Below are positions 53,544 to 64,000 of a stretch of 64,000 nucleotides of DNA, in pieces. The position numbers and the translations under genes were made by a program. The stretch comes from Linepithema humile (lineage: Eukaryota > Arthropoda > Insecta > Hymenoptera > Formicidae): the NCBI RefSeq assembly GCF_040581485.1, contig NC_090128.1:2356001-2420000 (forward strand), in the 5' to 3' direction. The notes beneath the pieces were generated by a model. The model saw nothing but the letters and a program-made list of their open reading frames with translations. It was not told the origin of the DNA and ran no database searches. The first letter of the stretch is position 1. Each line of letters starts with the position of its first letter.

Positions 53544-54798
53544 AAGGATCCGAAGCTATAGTGTCGACAGAATTTTTTGGCTAGACCACAGAACAGAGAA
53601 GCTCATAAGCACTCCGCCGCTTTGTTTACTCTTGCTATACTGCTCCAGGGAAATTTTCTCAGTGAAATTTATTTCACATTTTCGTATAATGCGACATATT
53701 AGATTTCAGCACCGCTGGGAGGGATATCATTTGTTACGGCAGAGGAGGAAAGGAGATATCAGCGGGGTCGAGAAACGTGATGCGATTAAGCGACGACTCG
53801 TCCCGACATCTGTTTTGGGTGCGAACAGCGAATTAACGATTTCAATTTCGTCGGCCATATCCGGGAAAGCTGCGCGGCAATTTTCGGGCATTATTATGTA
53901 AATCGTTGTGCTGATGATAGCGGAACTCTCCGGCCTAAAAGGCGAGGGTTCAATAACGACGCGCGTTTTCAACACGCGCGCAGGATGCTTTAGAACCATT
54001 AGTGAAATTTATTATGCCGCGCGCTCGCAAATAAATGCGCAGTCGTAACCGTGATGCGATAACGCAGATTGAAAGGGACAAGCATGCAAGATGAATTTGC
54101 CCGCCTAAGGAAATTGCGGGAGTCTTACTTTCATATATAACCAGATAGAACATTTTGAAGCGCATTAAATTGAAAGTACGCAGTGAAGAATTGCGTAGAA
54201 CGAAGAAGGATTCTTCGAGAAACTTTATGAATAATTATCTCCGAATAATTAGAGAGTTTGTTATCTCAAGACTTCATTATTAATTTATAAGAAACAATGA
54301 CATAAAGATTTTATTGCTTGTTCCAGAATTGGCGGAAGACATGCGCAGCGTTATTCTTTGTGAAATTTAGACTCAGTTCTCATTAACGAAAAATGTCAAA
54401 GCGCAAATAGTTTTCAACTTGAGATTGAAAATAACAGGCTCTCCGCGAATTTAATTTACGCGGATAAATGAAATGTTGTATATTGTTTAATTTCAAGTTG
54501 ATTTAAACCGAATTTTTAATTTAAAACTTTGTTACTAAAACGATGTCAAACGATTTGAAATATGAGAAGTAACAACAAATTATACTCTTCTTCGATATTT
54601 TTTCTCGGAAAAAAAGTTAATTACAAAATTCATAAGCATCAAGAATATATTTATTTTTCGCCAATTAATATTTTGTGCGCGCTGCTGTATTTGAAACAGC
54701 TTTTATATCAGAACAAACATAATCTATATCGCGTCTATTAGGGACAATTTCAACAGAGCTTCGGCGAAGCGGAGCGAAAGCAGAAGGATATACATTAC

Positions 54799-54816
54799 GG
54801 GGGGAGGGGGGGGGGG
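54799..54816. repeat. G-rich tract
   Basis: A run of 6 G, then A, then 11 G. G-quadruplex-prone on the plus strand. Confidence 0.9.
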
Positions 54817-56328
54817 ATTTGCATCTCCTTTTGACGTTAGGTATGTTGCCATGGTAATCGGAGATGTCAGTCAGTATATTCACCCTTATATTCCAAAGCT
54901 GTGTAATAACTATTAAATCAAAATCCATAAATCCTGTGACAACTATCTTATACGCCATGTCCCACGAGATTTCCATCCGGATTTTCGAAGACTAACGTGC
55001 TCAAACTTGATACGAGCGTCATTAATAATACATTAGACTCGTGCACACTCACGGATTATTTTATAAGCCGCAAAATAAATCCCAAATAACTTTTCTCATA
55101 TTTATTCTCAAAGTCATAACTGTTTTCAGAAAATTAACCTCCAAATTTATAAATATTATACTGATCTTAGTAAAGAAATTTGTTACGATTTTTGTTGATA
55201 GGAAAATTTGATTTGCAGAATTGGTACTGTTAAAAGTTAATATGAAAATTAATTATACGGAACTCGGCGTGCACTTTAAGTAAATCCTCGCTTTTTTTTT
55301 TTGCTCTCTGTGGTGTGCTTCACACGCGTAATACATATAATTAAAAGTTTTCTTTTCTGTACTAGCTGAAGCTCGAAAAGGGTCTAATAATAAAACTTTT
55401 ACGCATAGTTTCGACAGTACAAAAATTTCTTTAGGGACAAATAATTTCCAGCAATCTATACAAAATATTCGAAGTTTCCGTTTCGGATTTAAAACTTTTT
55501 AAAAAGTTGCAAAAACCTGCGAAAACGTGTCCTACAAGGATTTACTCCTATTTCACCTTTGTCCAATACATTACTCGAACAAATCCGCGTCACGGGAGGT
55601 CGAGAAAGTCTCTCGTCTCGAGCTATCTTCCATTTCTATCTCTGGAGAATCGTACAAAAAGAATGTTACTGCTGTCCTGTTACTACTCCCACACTAGTCA
55701 TCCGACAATAATACAACTTTCTTATTGTAGGAAATAATACAGCAAGAAAAAATTTCGAAAAATTTAACCCGCTACTGCAACTAGATAATAATAAATTGAA
55801 CGAAATGAATTCTATTGTAAATTTCATCTTATTGCGAACTATGCAAACCTGATTCCGACAAATAAAATTTTTTATCCGCCGCAGCTTTATATACGATGTT
55901 ACGCGACCTGATGGAAACGCGATAGTTCGCAACGTTTCTGCAATAAATTACATTTACGAAGTATGAATTAAAAATATTTCGAAATTGCTGTGATGTTGCG
56001 CCGAATACGCTTCGAAGCAAATGGAATTTAATAACGGATAATGCATATACGAGTGCGGAAGAATCCCGAGAAACACTAATGACGTGAATAATTATCCTAA
56101 TAGCTAGGCGATGCTGCAGATTCTCCTTTCTCTCAGCTGCTAAGATAGGCGGATTGCGCAATTAATCCGTCTCGCTCGGTTTACCCGATTTTAATAGTTT
56201 GAGGAAAAAGAACCGAACGAAGCGTGATTCCGCTGAAAATTGATGGCGCACACATAAAACAGACGGCGCGATAGAATCATCACATCGTAAATTTCAGAAT
56301 CTTGCTAATTCGGCCTTTATTTTTACAG

Positions 56329-56423
56329 GATCAGCTGTTACCGGACCGATGAGCGTCGACATAAATGAAAAGGAGGCGCAAAAGTTGCTGATTGCAGGAA
56401 GGATATTCCAAGGCGATACAATG
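56329..56423 (+). CDS. Candidate internal exon, unidentified protein
   Basis: A 95-nt segment between a good acceptor (branch-like CTAAT, then CGGCCTTTATTTTTACAG) and a donor ACAATG|GTATTG. Only one frame is open across it. Entered at phase 1 and left at phase 0, it reads SAVTGPMSVDINEKEAQKLL and then IAGRIFQGDTM, a composition typical of real protein. I do not recognise it. If spliced to 59598 it would meet a stop at 59652, so it could also be a leader exon of the GTPase gene. An open run of 31 codons in one of three frames is not rare by chance. Confidence 0.3.
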
Positions 56424-59199
56424 GTATTGTATATTCGCGCTCCCGATGCGACGTTTTTATTCGCGCAACTTTTTCTACTCTTTCTTTACATCATATAATT
56501 ATTTTCTATTTTATAATTTTTCTCCACTTTAATTATATCCCATCAATTCTCTGCACTTTCTTATTTTATAAAGTTTTTTCCAGCTCTCGATCATCAATCA
56601 GCCATGTGTAATTAACGACATAATAAGTCGGATACTTTGCAAAACTCGTACATCACTCGTGATCCTCGCTTCGTTTCCGGTGATACAAAGATAATCTCGA
56701 CTTGCTAAAAGCGTTAAAAGCGAAACCGCGGCGTCAACAAAGCGTAACGACCCGGAGCGTGTCAACAAAAGGAGCGAGCCGCGAGGAAGGATCGCGTTGA
56801 ATGTATTTCGCGACGTGCAAAACCGTATACGAATTGTGCGGGGCAAATTTGTTAAACGAAACGCGAAAAACCGGGAGTCCGCGTCATTCCGCGCGTTCTT
56901 GATGAGTTCTCTCGCGTAAAGAGCTTCCGCGGGCCGCAATTGCGCGCGGCTGACTCCTCATCCCCGAAGCTTAATGACAATTAAGGTCTTATTTCATAAA
57001 ACAGAGCCAGCTGTCGTCGGCAACGGTGTGTTTAGCGACGTCTTAATCCCGCGGAGACTCCCGCGGGCGCGGTCGAGGAGAAAAAGAGGTCACCGGCAGC
57101 CACCTGTGACTCTCTCTCTCTCTCTCTCTCTTCTCACTGGAAGGACTCGGAAACTCCTGCCGGTGAATAGGAAACACGGAGAAAGAGGAAAGACCAGTTG
57201 CTGGGATAAGTCGCACAAAAGCTAGGTACACGATTCTTTCTTTTTCCTTTACGACGCCTCTGGGACGCGCGAGACGCGGAGTGAATTACGGCCGCGAAGC
57301 GACAACGTCAACGAGCTTTTTCATCGCGCGATTGTAAATACCGCGAAATTTCATTACGCGCCTCCCGTCTGATCCTACGTCCGACGCGCGCGATACCGGA
57401 TTAAACACAATTAGCTCGTCTTCACATAAATTCTCATCAAGAGAAAATTTATGTTCGTGCAAATCGAATGAATCGGAAGAATCTACTCGACGACCATGTC
57501 AGCTGTGACAATATCGTCGAATTAGTGATGTAATTGTAAAAAATTATATTTTTAAACACAATTAATTGCATATAAATTTTTTTCCTATTAAAAGTTGAGA
57601 CGAAAAGCGTTGATGAGGAATATTTGGTCGTTCAAGTTATTAACATTATTTGCCAATGCGTTCAAATATAAAATCATATACTTCAGCGGTTTCATTGAAT
57701 TAATTTTTTTTCAATTGTGTTTAAATATGATTAACGCAAATCCATACACAAATTTTCATTGAAAGTAGATTTTCGTGCATATGGATTTTCGCGCGCATGT
57801 TTTTTTATTAAACGCGCAAATATCTCATCAGTAACGATGAGTACTAAAGAGATATCAGTGAGTATGCAAATACAATCAATATATATAAATTTTTATCAAA
57901 GAGAAATTTGCATGTTATCATAAATTGAAACTTATATCGCCGTTCTAAAATATTATACATTGTAAATAACACTCTACAGAATAAAATATTTTCCGAATTA
58001 ATGAGAGATTTTGTTGATAATTGTTAATGCGACATCTCTCTTCGCAAGTGTATTAAAACGTAGCTGCAATTAATTATCATCAATAATTGCATAATTATTA
58101 ATAGTCACGTTCTTCGATATTAAAAAAAATTAGAGCATATAAAATAATAAACAGCATATACGCAATAACGCAGCGTTGAAGTTATTGTTTGCTAAACGAC
58201 AAGAGTTGATCAATGGTCACAGAGAAATATTCTTGGAATTGAAGTTTAATACACGCGTGACACACACACAAAACGCACACATGCCGGCGGCGAGCATCGT
58301 TTCATTACCACGATACATTTCATAGAGCGTCACGTATTCATTTCCCACGTGCGTTTGTCGTAAAAAAAAGTACAAAAAAAAAACGCCTGTGCGCCACGGC
58401 CAGCCGTTTGCACATTTCCGCCTGAACAAAATCTCGCGGTGTATTTCTGAGCCACGTTAATTTCTATGGACAGCTTTATCTCGTGCAGAAATATGGGAAA
58501 TATAATTTTATTCAAGCCCACGTTTTACTGATTCGGTCACAATTTTATTAACAATCAAATCACTAATAATAATAGTGTAATTCAGATGACTTCGGTGAAT
58601 AGATAAATCACAAAATATGCAAGTGGAATATTGAATAATAATTGTTTAATCATCGCTATATATGTGATTTCTTTCAAAAGATTTCAAAGAATCTCTGTAT
58701 GAAAAGTTTTTGCGTGGTATTAGATTTTCCTAAATGATATTCTGATGTCTGAAAATAGATGCGCATTAACTATCAATAGAATAGGAAAGTGGCGATTGAA
58801 TAATTAACGTTAATGTCCGGAACAAAATGTTATTAGTCTCAGAGACCTATTATTGTACGATCCACCTTAATTTTCTCTACTCTTAAAGTCATTATTGATA
58901 TTAGATTCTGACACTAAAAAAAGTACCCCAGTCACTGTAATACACTACATCTGCTTATTGACCTAAGAAAAACAAGTGAAACTTTCTGCTTAGATATTTA
59001 TATCCGACATATCGGATTTCTTAACATAAAAGATGAAAGCTGCGGCCTCGATAAAAATTGCTATTCTGAACGCAATATTCCAATTAGCTCGGGGCATTTA
59101 TAGCAATATACTATTTACCACACAATTTCCGATCCGCTTGGCAATCCCAAACGACGTTACGCCGGAGTTTGTCCTTTCCCGTAATTTAATCTCGTCGAT
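56424..59199. other. Non-coding stretch upstream of the GTPase gene
   Basis: A CpG-rich island at about 56,690-57,420 with a CT microsatellite may be a promoter of an unseen transcript. The remainder is AT-rich, with no ORF that looks real. Confidence 0.6.
57109..57132. repeat. (CT)n microsatellite
   Basis: About 12 CT units inside a CpG-rich island. Confidence 0.93.
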
Positions 59200-59702
59200 C
59201 AAATTCCATGTTTGGCGCGCGCAAATAAGTGTAAAGAGCAGGACGGTTTTTCATCTTTCAACAGGGATTTTAACTCGAGTCGCCGAACGGACGGACGGGC
59301 GCGATTTCCCCGGAGGAAGAGATGCGAGGTCTCGCGAGAGCGCAATGTAAGCGGGGTAAGTGAATGGAGAGGCCGACGGCGGGCGACGTCGTCAGGCGGA
59401 AAAACGCGATCGTCTCGGCGCGGCATCGATCGCGATTGATCGATCCCGAGAAGCCACTACCACCACCAACTAGTTCCTGACCGCGGACCCGGGTCAGGAA
59501 CCGCCGCGGGGAATCGAATTAGTCTTCTCCGGAGGAAAGGCGACGGACGGGCGGGGACGGACAGGACGTGAGACGCGCGACCGTATTGGATTTTCAGAAG
59601 GTGGACGAGGCTCCGACCGACCGACCCGCGGGTGATGCCATCCTGAAGCGGTGACATTCTCGCGGTCGTGCTCGAAGATTACGGTGCGACCGATTGGAGA
59701 AC
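59200..59702 (+). promoter_or_regulatory. CpG-rich 5' leader/promoter region of the GTPase gene
   Basis: A sharp rise in GC and CpG immediately upstream of the start codon, against an AT-rich background. It includes a donor-like GTAAGT at 59356 and an acceptor-like GGATTTTCAG ending at 59597, which together could define a leader intron. It also has upstream ATGs at 59345 (directly followed by TAA), 59364 (38 codons) and 59635 (3 codons), and an inverted repeat at 59473-59501. No TATA box could be assigned, and the transcription start is not determinable from sequence alone. Confidence 0.6.
59473..59501 (+). promoter_or_regulatory. GC-rich inverted repeat in the GTPase leader
   Basis: GTTCCTGACC and GGTCAGGAAC form a perfect 10-bp stem around a 9-nt GC-rich loop. 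If present in the mRNA it would form a stable leader hairpin about 200 nt before the start codon, or be removed if the 59356-59597 intron is used. Confidence 0.35.
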
Positions 59703-59889
59703 ATGGCCGATCTCGAGAGAATCAGGCTGGTGGTGCTCGGCGGCGCCGGGGTCGGCAAGAGCGCCATAATACGCCGACTGCTCGGCCAGGGTTTCAGCGA
59801 GCGATACCGGCCCACCGTCGAGGATCTCTATTCCCGGGAATGCGTTCTCGGCACCCTGACGTTCAAGGTCGACCTCTTGGATACCGCGG
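59703..59889 (+). CDS. GTPase coding exon 1
   Basis: Encodes residues 1-62 and the first base of Gly63: the P-loop, switch I (RPTVEDLY) and the start of switch II (DTAG). The donor is GCGG|GTACGATC, phase 1. The intron breaks the Gly codon of DTAG. If read through, the frame continues only six codons into the intron before a stop at 59907-59909. Confidence 0.93.
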
Positions 59890-61332
59890 GTACGATCGCA
59901 CGTTTATAAATGTCAATTTATACAACTACTCTACTATTTTCATTTCGGACAGCATCCGGATCCATTTGCGAAAACTCTTACGGGAAAAAATAACAGATCC
60001 GCGGGAGAGATGAATTATTCTGATATTTTCGAAAAGCTACCATTTCCGGAAACGCTTCCTTCGCTGTTGAATCTCTCGCGCGCGATACGATGAAAAAAAA
60101 AAAAGATAAGAGACGACGCGCGCGCGTACCTATTCGAAGTGAAATGGAGCACTCAATGTTTTGATTGAAAACGAAGAAAGTTTCAATCTCGCCGGTGCCT
60201 GGAATAAGCGTAACTCGGCATAGCGCATAACATAGTTATATATACATACATACAAATACGCGTGTACGCGAAGGAATCCTTGATCCAATTGAGATTGCGC
60301 GAGAATGCATTTCCCCGGTGGCTCTTTGACGAAAGCGCAATCGGAGAAAGCTGCAGGATAAAAGTGCCTCGCGTATAGAGAGTGGAATTACCTAATATAT
60401 ATCAAAAAATTTTTACGAAAAACAATACGATTTTCGACAACGTCCGGAAAAATGTCGCGATATAAAGTAAATCGAATTCTAACACATTGTTCTGATAAAG
60501 AAAAAAGGAAAGAATTGAAAAGTTATATGAACGCAACGGAGAGAAAATCGTTAGAGAAAAAGAATGGAGACTTGTTTGATCGAGTATTTCTCGCTTTTAT
60601 TCCTCCAGGTGACCTACAGTTCCCCGCGATGAGGCGGCTCAGTATAGCCACCGCCCACGCGTTTTTGCTTGTATACGCAACGACATCGCTGCCGAGCTTC
60701 GACTGCGTGAAACGTTGCTTCGAGGAAGTGAGAGAACAACGACCCGATTTCCAGGTGTGTCATTATTAAACGGATTTACTCCGCAGCGCGCGCGCGCGAA
60801 ATGGAATTTCACGAAGCGTGTCAGATATCCAAAAACTACTTACGATCTAAATTACTCGCAATTTTACCGAATTTTAAGTGGCACGAGCTTTTGATCAATT
60901 CTTTCTTCTGATAAATTCATATTTCAGTGTGATATCCAAAATTAGCAAAAACATGTTACATAATTCTTCGATCTTCTCGATTGAACTTTGCGAGACGAAA
61001 AAAAATCATCTCTCTGGTAGATAAAACTTTGTATAGGACGTAGCTTTTTCATTGCAACAGGAAGTACCGATAGTCGTCGCCGGGAACAAGCTTGATCTGG
61101 CGCCGGCACGAAGGGAAGTACCTATCGAGGACGTGAGCGAGTGGCTGTTTTGTGAACTGCCAAAGCTGCGCGGCAAAGTGATGGAGTGCTCGGCGAAGGA
61201 CGACTACAACATTAAGGATATTTTCAGATGTTTCGTCACGCTTTCCCGGATTGTGCCGAAAAATCCCACTGGCGAAGCCGGCGAGGAATCCAGCGGGCTT
61301 AGGAGGAGATGTTCGGCGTACGGATCGCGCAG
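59703..61332 (+). CDS. Ras-superfamily small GTPase, RASD/Rhes-like (three exons, 3' end missing)
   Basis: A GTP-binding switch protein. Joining 59703-59889, 60609-60754 and 61061-61332 gives 201 residues plus two bases. Intron phases are 1 and 0, and all introns are GT-AG. Visible motifs are the G1 P-loop GGAGVGKS (residues 13-20), G2 threonine in RPTVED (Thr38), G3 DTAG (60-63), G4 NKLD (120-123) and G5 SAK (155-157). The run FPAMRRLSI straight after G3 is shared with vertebrate RASD1/Dexras1 and Rhes, recalled from family knowledge, so I place it in or near that group; RERG/RASL-like is the alternative. The positions matching Ras Gly12 and Gln61 are Ala15 and Asp64. The ATG at 59703 has A at -3 and G at +4, and an in-frame TGA lies upstream at 59652. 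The domain ends near residue 177 and is followed by a basic stretch (LRRRCSAYGSRR). The tail and prenylation box are not in these exons. Confidence 0.93.
59890..60608 (+). other. Intron 1 of the GTPase gene
   Basis: 719 nt, GT-AG, AT-rich. It contains a run of A at about 60092-60103 followed by a (CG)-rich patch at about 60116-60126, and TATA/CATA microsatellite text near 60235-60255. No other gene is seen inside. Confidence 0.88.
60609..60754 (+). CDS. GTPase coding exon 2
   Basis: 146 bases. It starts after a pyrimidine-rich acceptor (TTTTATTCCTCCAG) with GT, which completes Gly63, and continues DLQFPAMRRLSI. It ends in CCAG|GTGTGT at phase 0, residue Gln111. It covers switch II, helix 2, strand 4 (AFLLVYA) and helix 3 (SFDCVKRCFEEV). 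Confidence 0.92.
60755..61060 (+). other. Intron 2 of the GTPase gene
   Basis: 306 nt, GT-AG, with a short CG repeat near 60787-60799 just after the donor. No further feature is seen. Confidence 0.88.
61061..61332 (+). CDS. GTPase coding exon 3
   Basis: 272 bases starting after TTTTTCATTGCAACAG at phase 0 with EVPIVVAGNKLDL. It carries the G4 and G5 motifs and the last helix (DIFRCFVTLSRIV). It then enters a polar, basic tail (EAGEESSGLRRRC). The donor is CGCAG|GTATAA at phase 2, so at least one more exon is needed unless the intron is retained. Retention would add only eight residues after the domain and stop at 61355-61357. Confidence 0.9.
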
Positions 61333-61384
61333 GTATAACGCTAACATTTGCTTCTAACGTAATCACTAACATTCGTATTTTCAG

Positions 61385-61469
61385 AGTGATACTTTCAACA
61401 CATGAGATTCGATTCAAAGATAAATCTTTGGAGTTATTTTCTTCCAAGTTTAAATTCAAGTTCTTTTAA
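61385..61469 (+). CDS. Possible terminal exon of the GTPase (alternative)
   Basis: An acceptor at 61383-61384 (TTCGTATTTTCAG) follows the exon 3 donor by only 52 nt. It restores the frame at phase 2 and runs 27 further codons to TAA at 61467, giving a 229-residue protein with a Lys/Phe-rich end (KFKFKFF). Branch-like CTAAC sequences lie in the small intron. Against it: 52 nt is very short for an insect intron, and there is no CAAX cysteine, which RASD-type proteins have. The usual terminal exon may lie beyond 64,000. Confidence 0.22.
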
Positions 61470-61998
61470 TAGAAATGTAATAATCATCTACGATTTGTTA
61501 TCTTTCTTAAAAACAAAATAATCAAAATCCATTTCTGAAATTAATCTTATATATGCATCCCGTGTATTTTATTCAAGTGAACTACGCGTCGGACGTAACT
61601 TTCAGTTCTCTCAAGTTTTACTTGCTTAAAAGTCATCTGCACCAATGTCGTTTAGCATTAATTGCAATGATTAAGTAAATTTTCCTTGTCATACCCATCA
61701 TAGATAATACCGTAATCTCGAAAGACACAGCGAATCACTAAGTCAGGCTTACTTAACCCAGATTGTTGGTGCAAGCAGGCTTAAGATGAAGATTGCATTC
61801 AACGTAGATGAGAACTGAGAATTGCGCAAGGCACGTTTTGGGTTAAATGTACGGTAAGAATGTGAATTTAGGCGTCAATCAATGTCGCTCAGTAATATAA
61901 CATAAATTATTTAATTCTTTTTCCTTTTTATCACTAAAATTGAAGTGATAACGCAAGAAAAAAAAAGGAAATTAAGATAAGAAAATAAAAATATTAAA

Positions 61999-62314
61999 TA
62001 CAGGGTGCTTGAAAAAAATATTAACACTTATATGAAAAATTTGTACATGGAAAAATATGTCTCAAGGCTTTGAAGACCATCTGAAGATTTCAAGAATGTG
62101 TTGACAATGCTGGCGAACAAATAGAACACATTTGTCAATGTGATATATTGTTATTATGTTGTTTCTCTAAAAAAAATAATATAAAAGTATTTTTTTTTAG
62201 AGAAACAACATAATAACAATATATCACATTGACAAATGTATTTTGTGTTCCATTTGTTCGCCAGCATTGTCAACACATTCTTGAAATCTTCAGATGGTCT
62301 TTTAAGTATCCTGT
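61999..62314. mobile_element. Foldback MITE with nearly identical 105-110 bp arms
   Basis: Arms 62074-62178 and 62191-62300 are inverted copies differing by about one substitution and one 7-bp indel, separated by a short A/T loop. The outer termini are TACAGGGTGCTTGAAA and, inverted, TACAGGATACTTAAAA, both at TA. Left-end sequence of about 50 bp is missing from the right end. It lies in the presumed third intron of the GTPase gene. Confidence 0.85.
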
Positions 62315-64000
62315 AATAATGATTATCGGTGTCTACATAAGCCAGAGATCACACCAATCAATTATTATTTTTAATTATGATCAGCTACTTTTCTCTCCGT
62401 ATATAGTAAACATAAAACTACATTATATTGATTGATTATAAATATTATTAAAAAGGTATGACGTACGAAAAGATGGATAATAATCTGAACCCGATTTTAA
62501 AAATGACAGCACCGCTAAGTAAATTTAAAATTAGGAAAGTAATTTTACAGTATAATTTTCGCAACACGTTTAGTTGATTGATTCACTTACTGTTAGCAAA
62601 ACGACTAGTTTACTACGTTTAATATCGTGCGATTAATATCGAATAATACTATTAATAAGGCACGTACATGACGAATACACGTACATGTGTCGATAAACTC
62701 GTATAAGACTAATGATTTCAAAACATCATTAAATGTTCGACGCGATAATGGTCTGAAAAGGAATTCGTCAGACCGCGTAATATACGTGCTAATGATACAT
62801 AAACGATATTAAACGGCGTTGTATTGTATTTCCAAATAACTGCAAATACGTGTGACGGGAATTTCAATCAGCGATCTTAACCATCTCTCATTTGCAAATT
62901 CGTCATTTAATCGTGATTGATTGTACGCGTGTTTCCGTGAATCGATACCAATGAATCGACAATAACGAAACAGATATTCGAAAAGTTTTCAATGCGCGTT
63001 TGCATCGGCCAATCGTCATTGTCGGGATTCGCGTGAAATGCAAACATAATTGTGAAAATGTTCAATACCGCTTACGATTCAGAATGGTTTCGGATTGCCA
63101 ACGATTGCGCTATATTGCACGATCGGAAATACTCGGTTCCTCGTATCTCTCGTATATTATTATTGAAGTTCGATAATACTCGAGCTTGCATCACTGGTAT
63201 TGCTTGATTCTTTTTATTCATCGTCACACTCTGTACATTGTGCTGCGTCGATCATTTTGTTATGCAACTGCATGAATCGCGCACGTGCGGGAAATACATA
63301 GATATTTTCAATCTTCTTAGGGAAAAAAACATATCGCACTCCTGAAAATTTGTTGCAATTAAACAAGTTGATTTTGAGTCTTTGCATTCGTATAAGTTTT
63401 TCTTTGATCGTATGTTCTGGAACACTGCCTAGACTCATACTTTATGTTACAATTTTTTAATAAAAAGTCAATAATGTGAGAATAAATTCGCACTTTTGCG
63501 TTTAATCTAATTTACAGCATTCACATAACTAATTGTAATAATTTCGTTCAATGCTTTTGAAAGCATTGAATAATATTTGCTATCTCTCTCTTTCATACAT
63601 TTTTATTCAATCTTTAAGATTTCGTTCAAAAATTTACTTCCTTAGTTGCGACAATCTTTTTCCACAGCGCTCGATCTTTCAACGCTGCGATATAACTTTA
63701 TTTTCTTCCATCCATCAACCAGATCGAATGCTCTATTGATAAATTTTGATTGTCCAAAAATTACTTTCAGATCTGTATCTGACACAATTTTTAGATATTC
63801 CAGCAAAAGCGTTCTCTTCGTGCATGAATGCGATATAAATCATCATTTTCAAAAGGCCCATTTCATCTTTTATCTATACATTAGATATATCTCATCTCGT
63901 GTAATTGCAAAGGTTACAATTGGACACGGAAAATTCAGAGAAAGGATGTGGCGTTAATCAAGCGGATGGTTCGATGCGCTTTCAATCTTTATCTATTATT

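Larger units (their letters stand above)
48701..56328. other. Non-coding stretch
   Basis: Contains a GC-rich patch at about 50,640-51,060, a (GC)n run near 52,580-52,595, and the C- and G-rich tracts. The open frames at 50551-51042, 52681-52950 and 53020-53205 show no domain. No gene called. Confidence 0.65.
61333..64000 (+). other. Presumed intron 3 of the GTPase gene, running off the window
   Basis: AT-rich sequence after a good donor (AG|GTATAA). Apart from the possible short exon at 61385 and the foldback element at 61999-62314, no coding segment with a basic C-terminal tail or a terminal CAAX codon set was found. The gene therefore most likely continues past the end of the window. The open frames in 62229-63957 are low-complexity and look like chance. 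Confidence 0.6.

Overview
This window looks like nuclear DNA of an insect, most likely a hymenopteran and perhaps an ant. The evidence is an AT-rich background broken by short CpG-rich islands, many long GA/CT microsatellites, GT-AG introns, one Ras-type gene split into small exons, and several small foldback and MITE-like elements. No operons, ribosome-binding sites, tRNA, rRNA or CRISPR arrays were found. The species assignment is inference; an alignment of the Ras protein would settle it.

Layout. About 1-59,200 is almost entirely non-coding, either intergenic DNA or long introns of genes whose exons lie elsewhere. It holds microsatellites, homopolymer runs, a few CpG-rich islands, and an inverted-repeat mobile-element complement: a hAT-like MITE plus an inverted duplication (18,531-20,430), a TIR element (about 23,853-24,262), a Tc1/mariner-like MITE (47,471-47,896), a 577-bp near-palindromic foldback element (48,124-48,700), and three dispersed copies of a short dyad repeat near 6.15, 30.2 and 40.3 kb. 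A few short exon-like segments with good splice signals are listed at low confidence (15,606-15,643 +; 30,410-30,457 -; 56,329-56,423 +). Most open frames in this part look like chance and are not listed as genes.

The one gene called with confidence is on the + strand at 59,703-61,332. It is a Ras-superfamily small GTPase resembling the RASD (Dexras1/Rhes) group, with three coding exons in consistent phase and a CpG-rich leader containing small upstream ORFs and a hairpin. Its G1, G2, G3, G4 and G5 motifs are all present. The positions equivalent to Ras Gly12 and Gln61 are Ala and Asp, which suggests weak intrinsic GTP hydrolysis. The C-terminal tail, with any CAAX box, is not seen. It probably lies beyond 64,000, although a short in-frame terminal exon after a 52-nt intron (61,385-61,469) is possible. 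The presumed third intron carries a very young foldback element (61,999-62,314) that would form a hairpin of more than 100 bp if transcribed.

No new multi-gene system is evident. The most interesting signals are the hydrolysis-impaired GTPase signature, the leader architecture of that gene, and the two foldback elements as possible sources of hairpin RNA.
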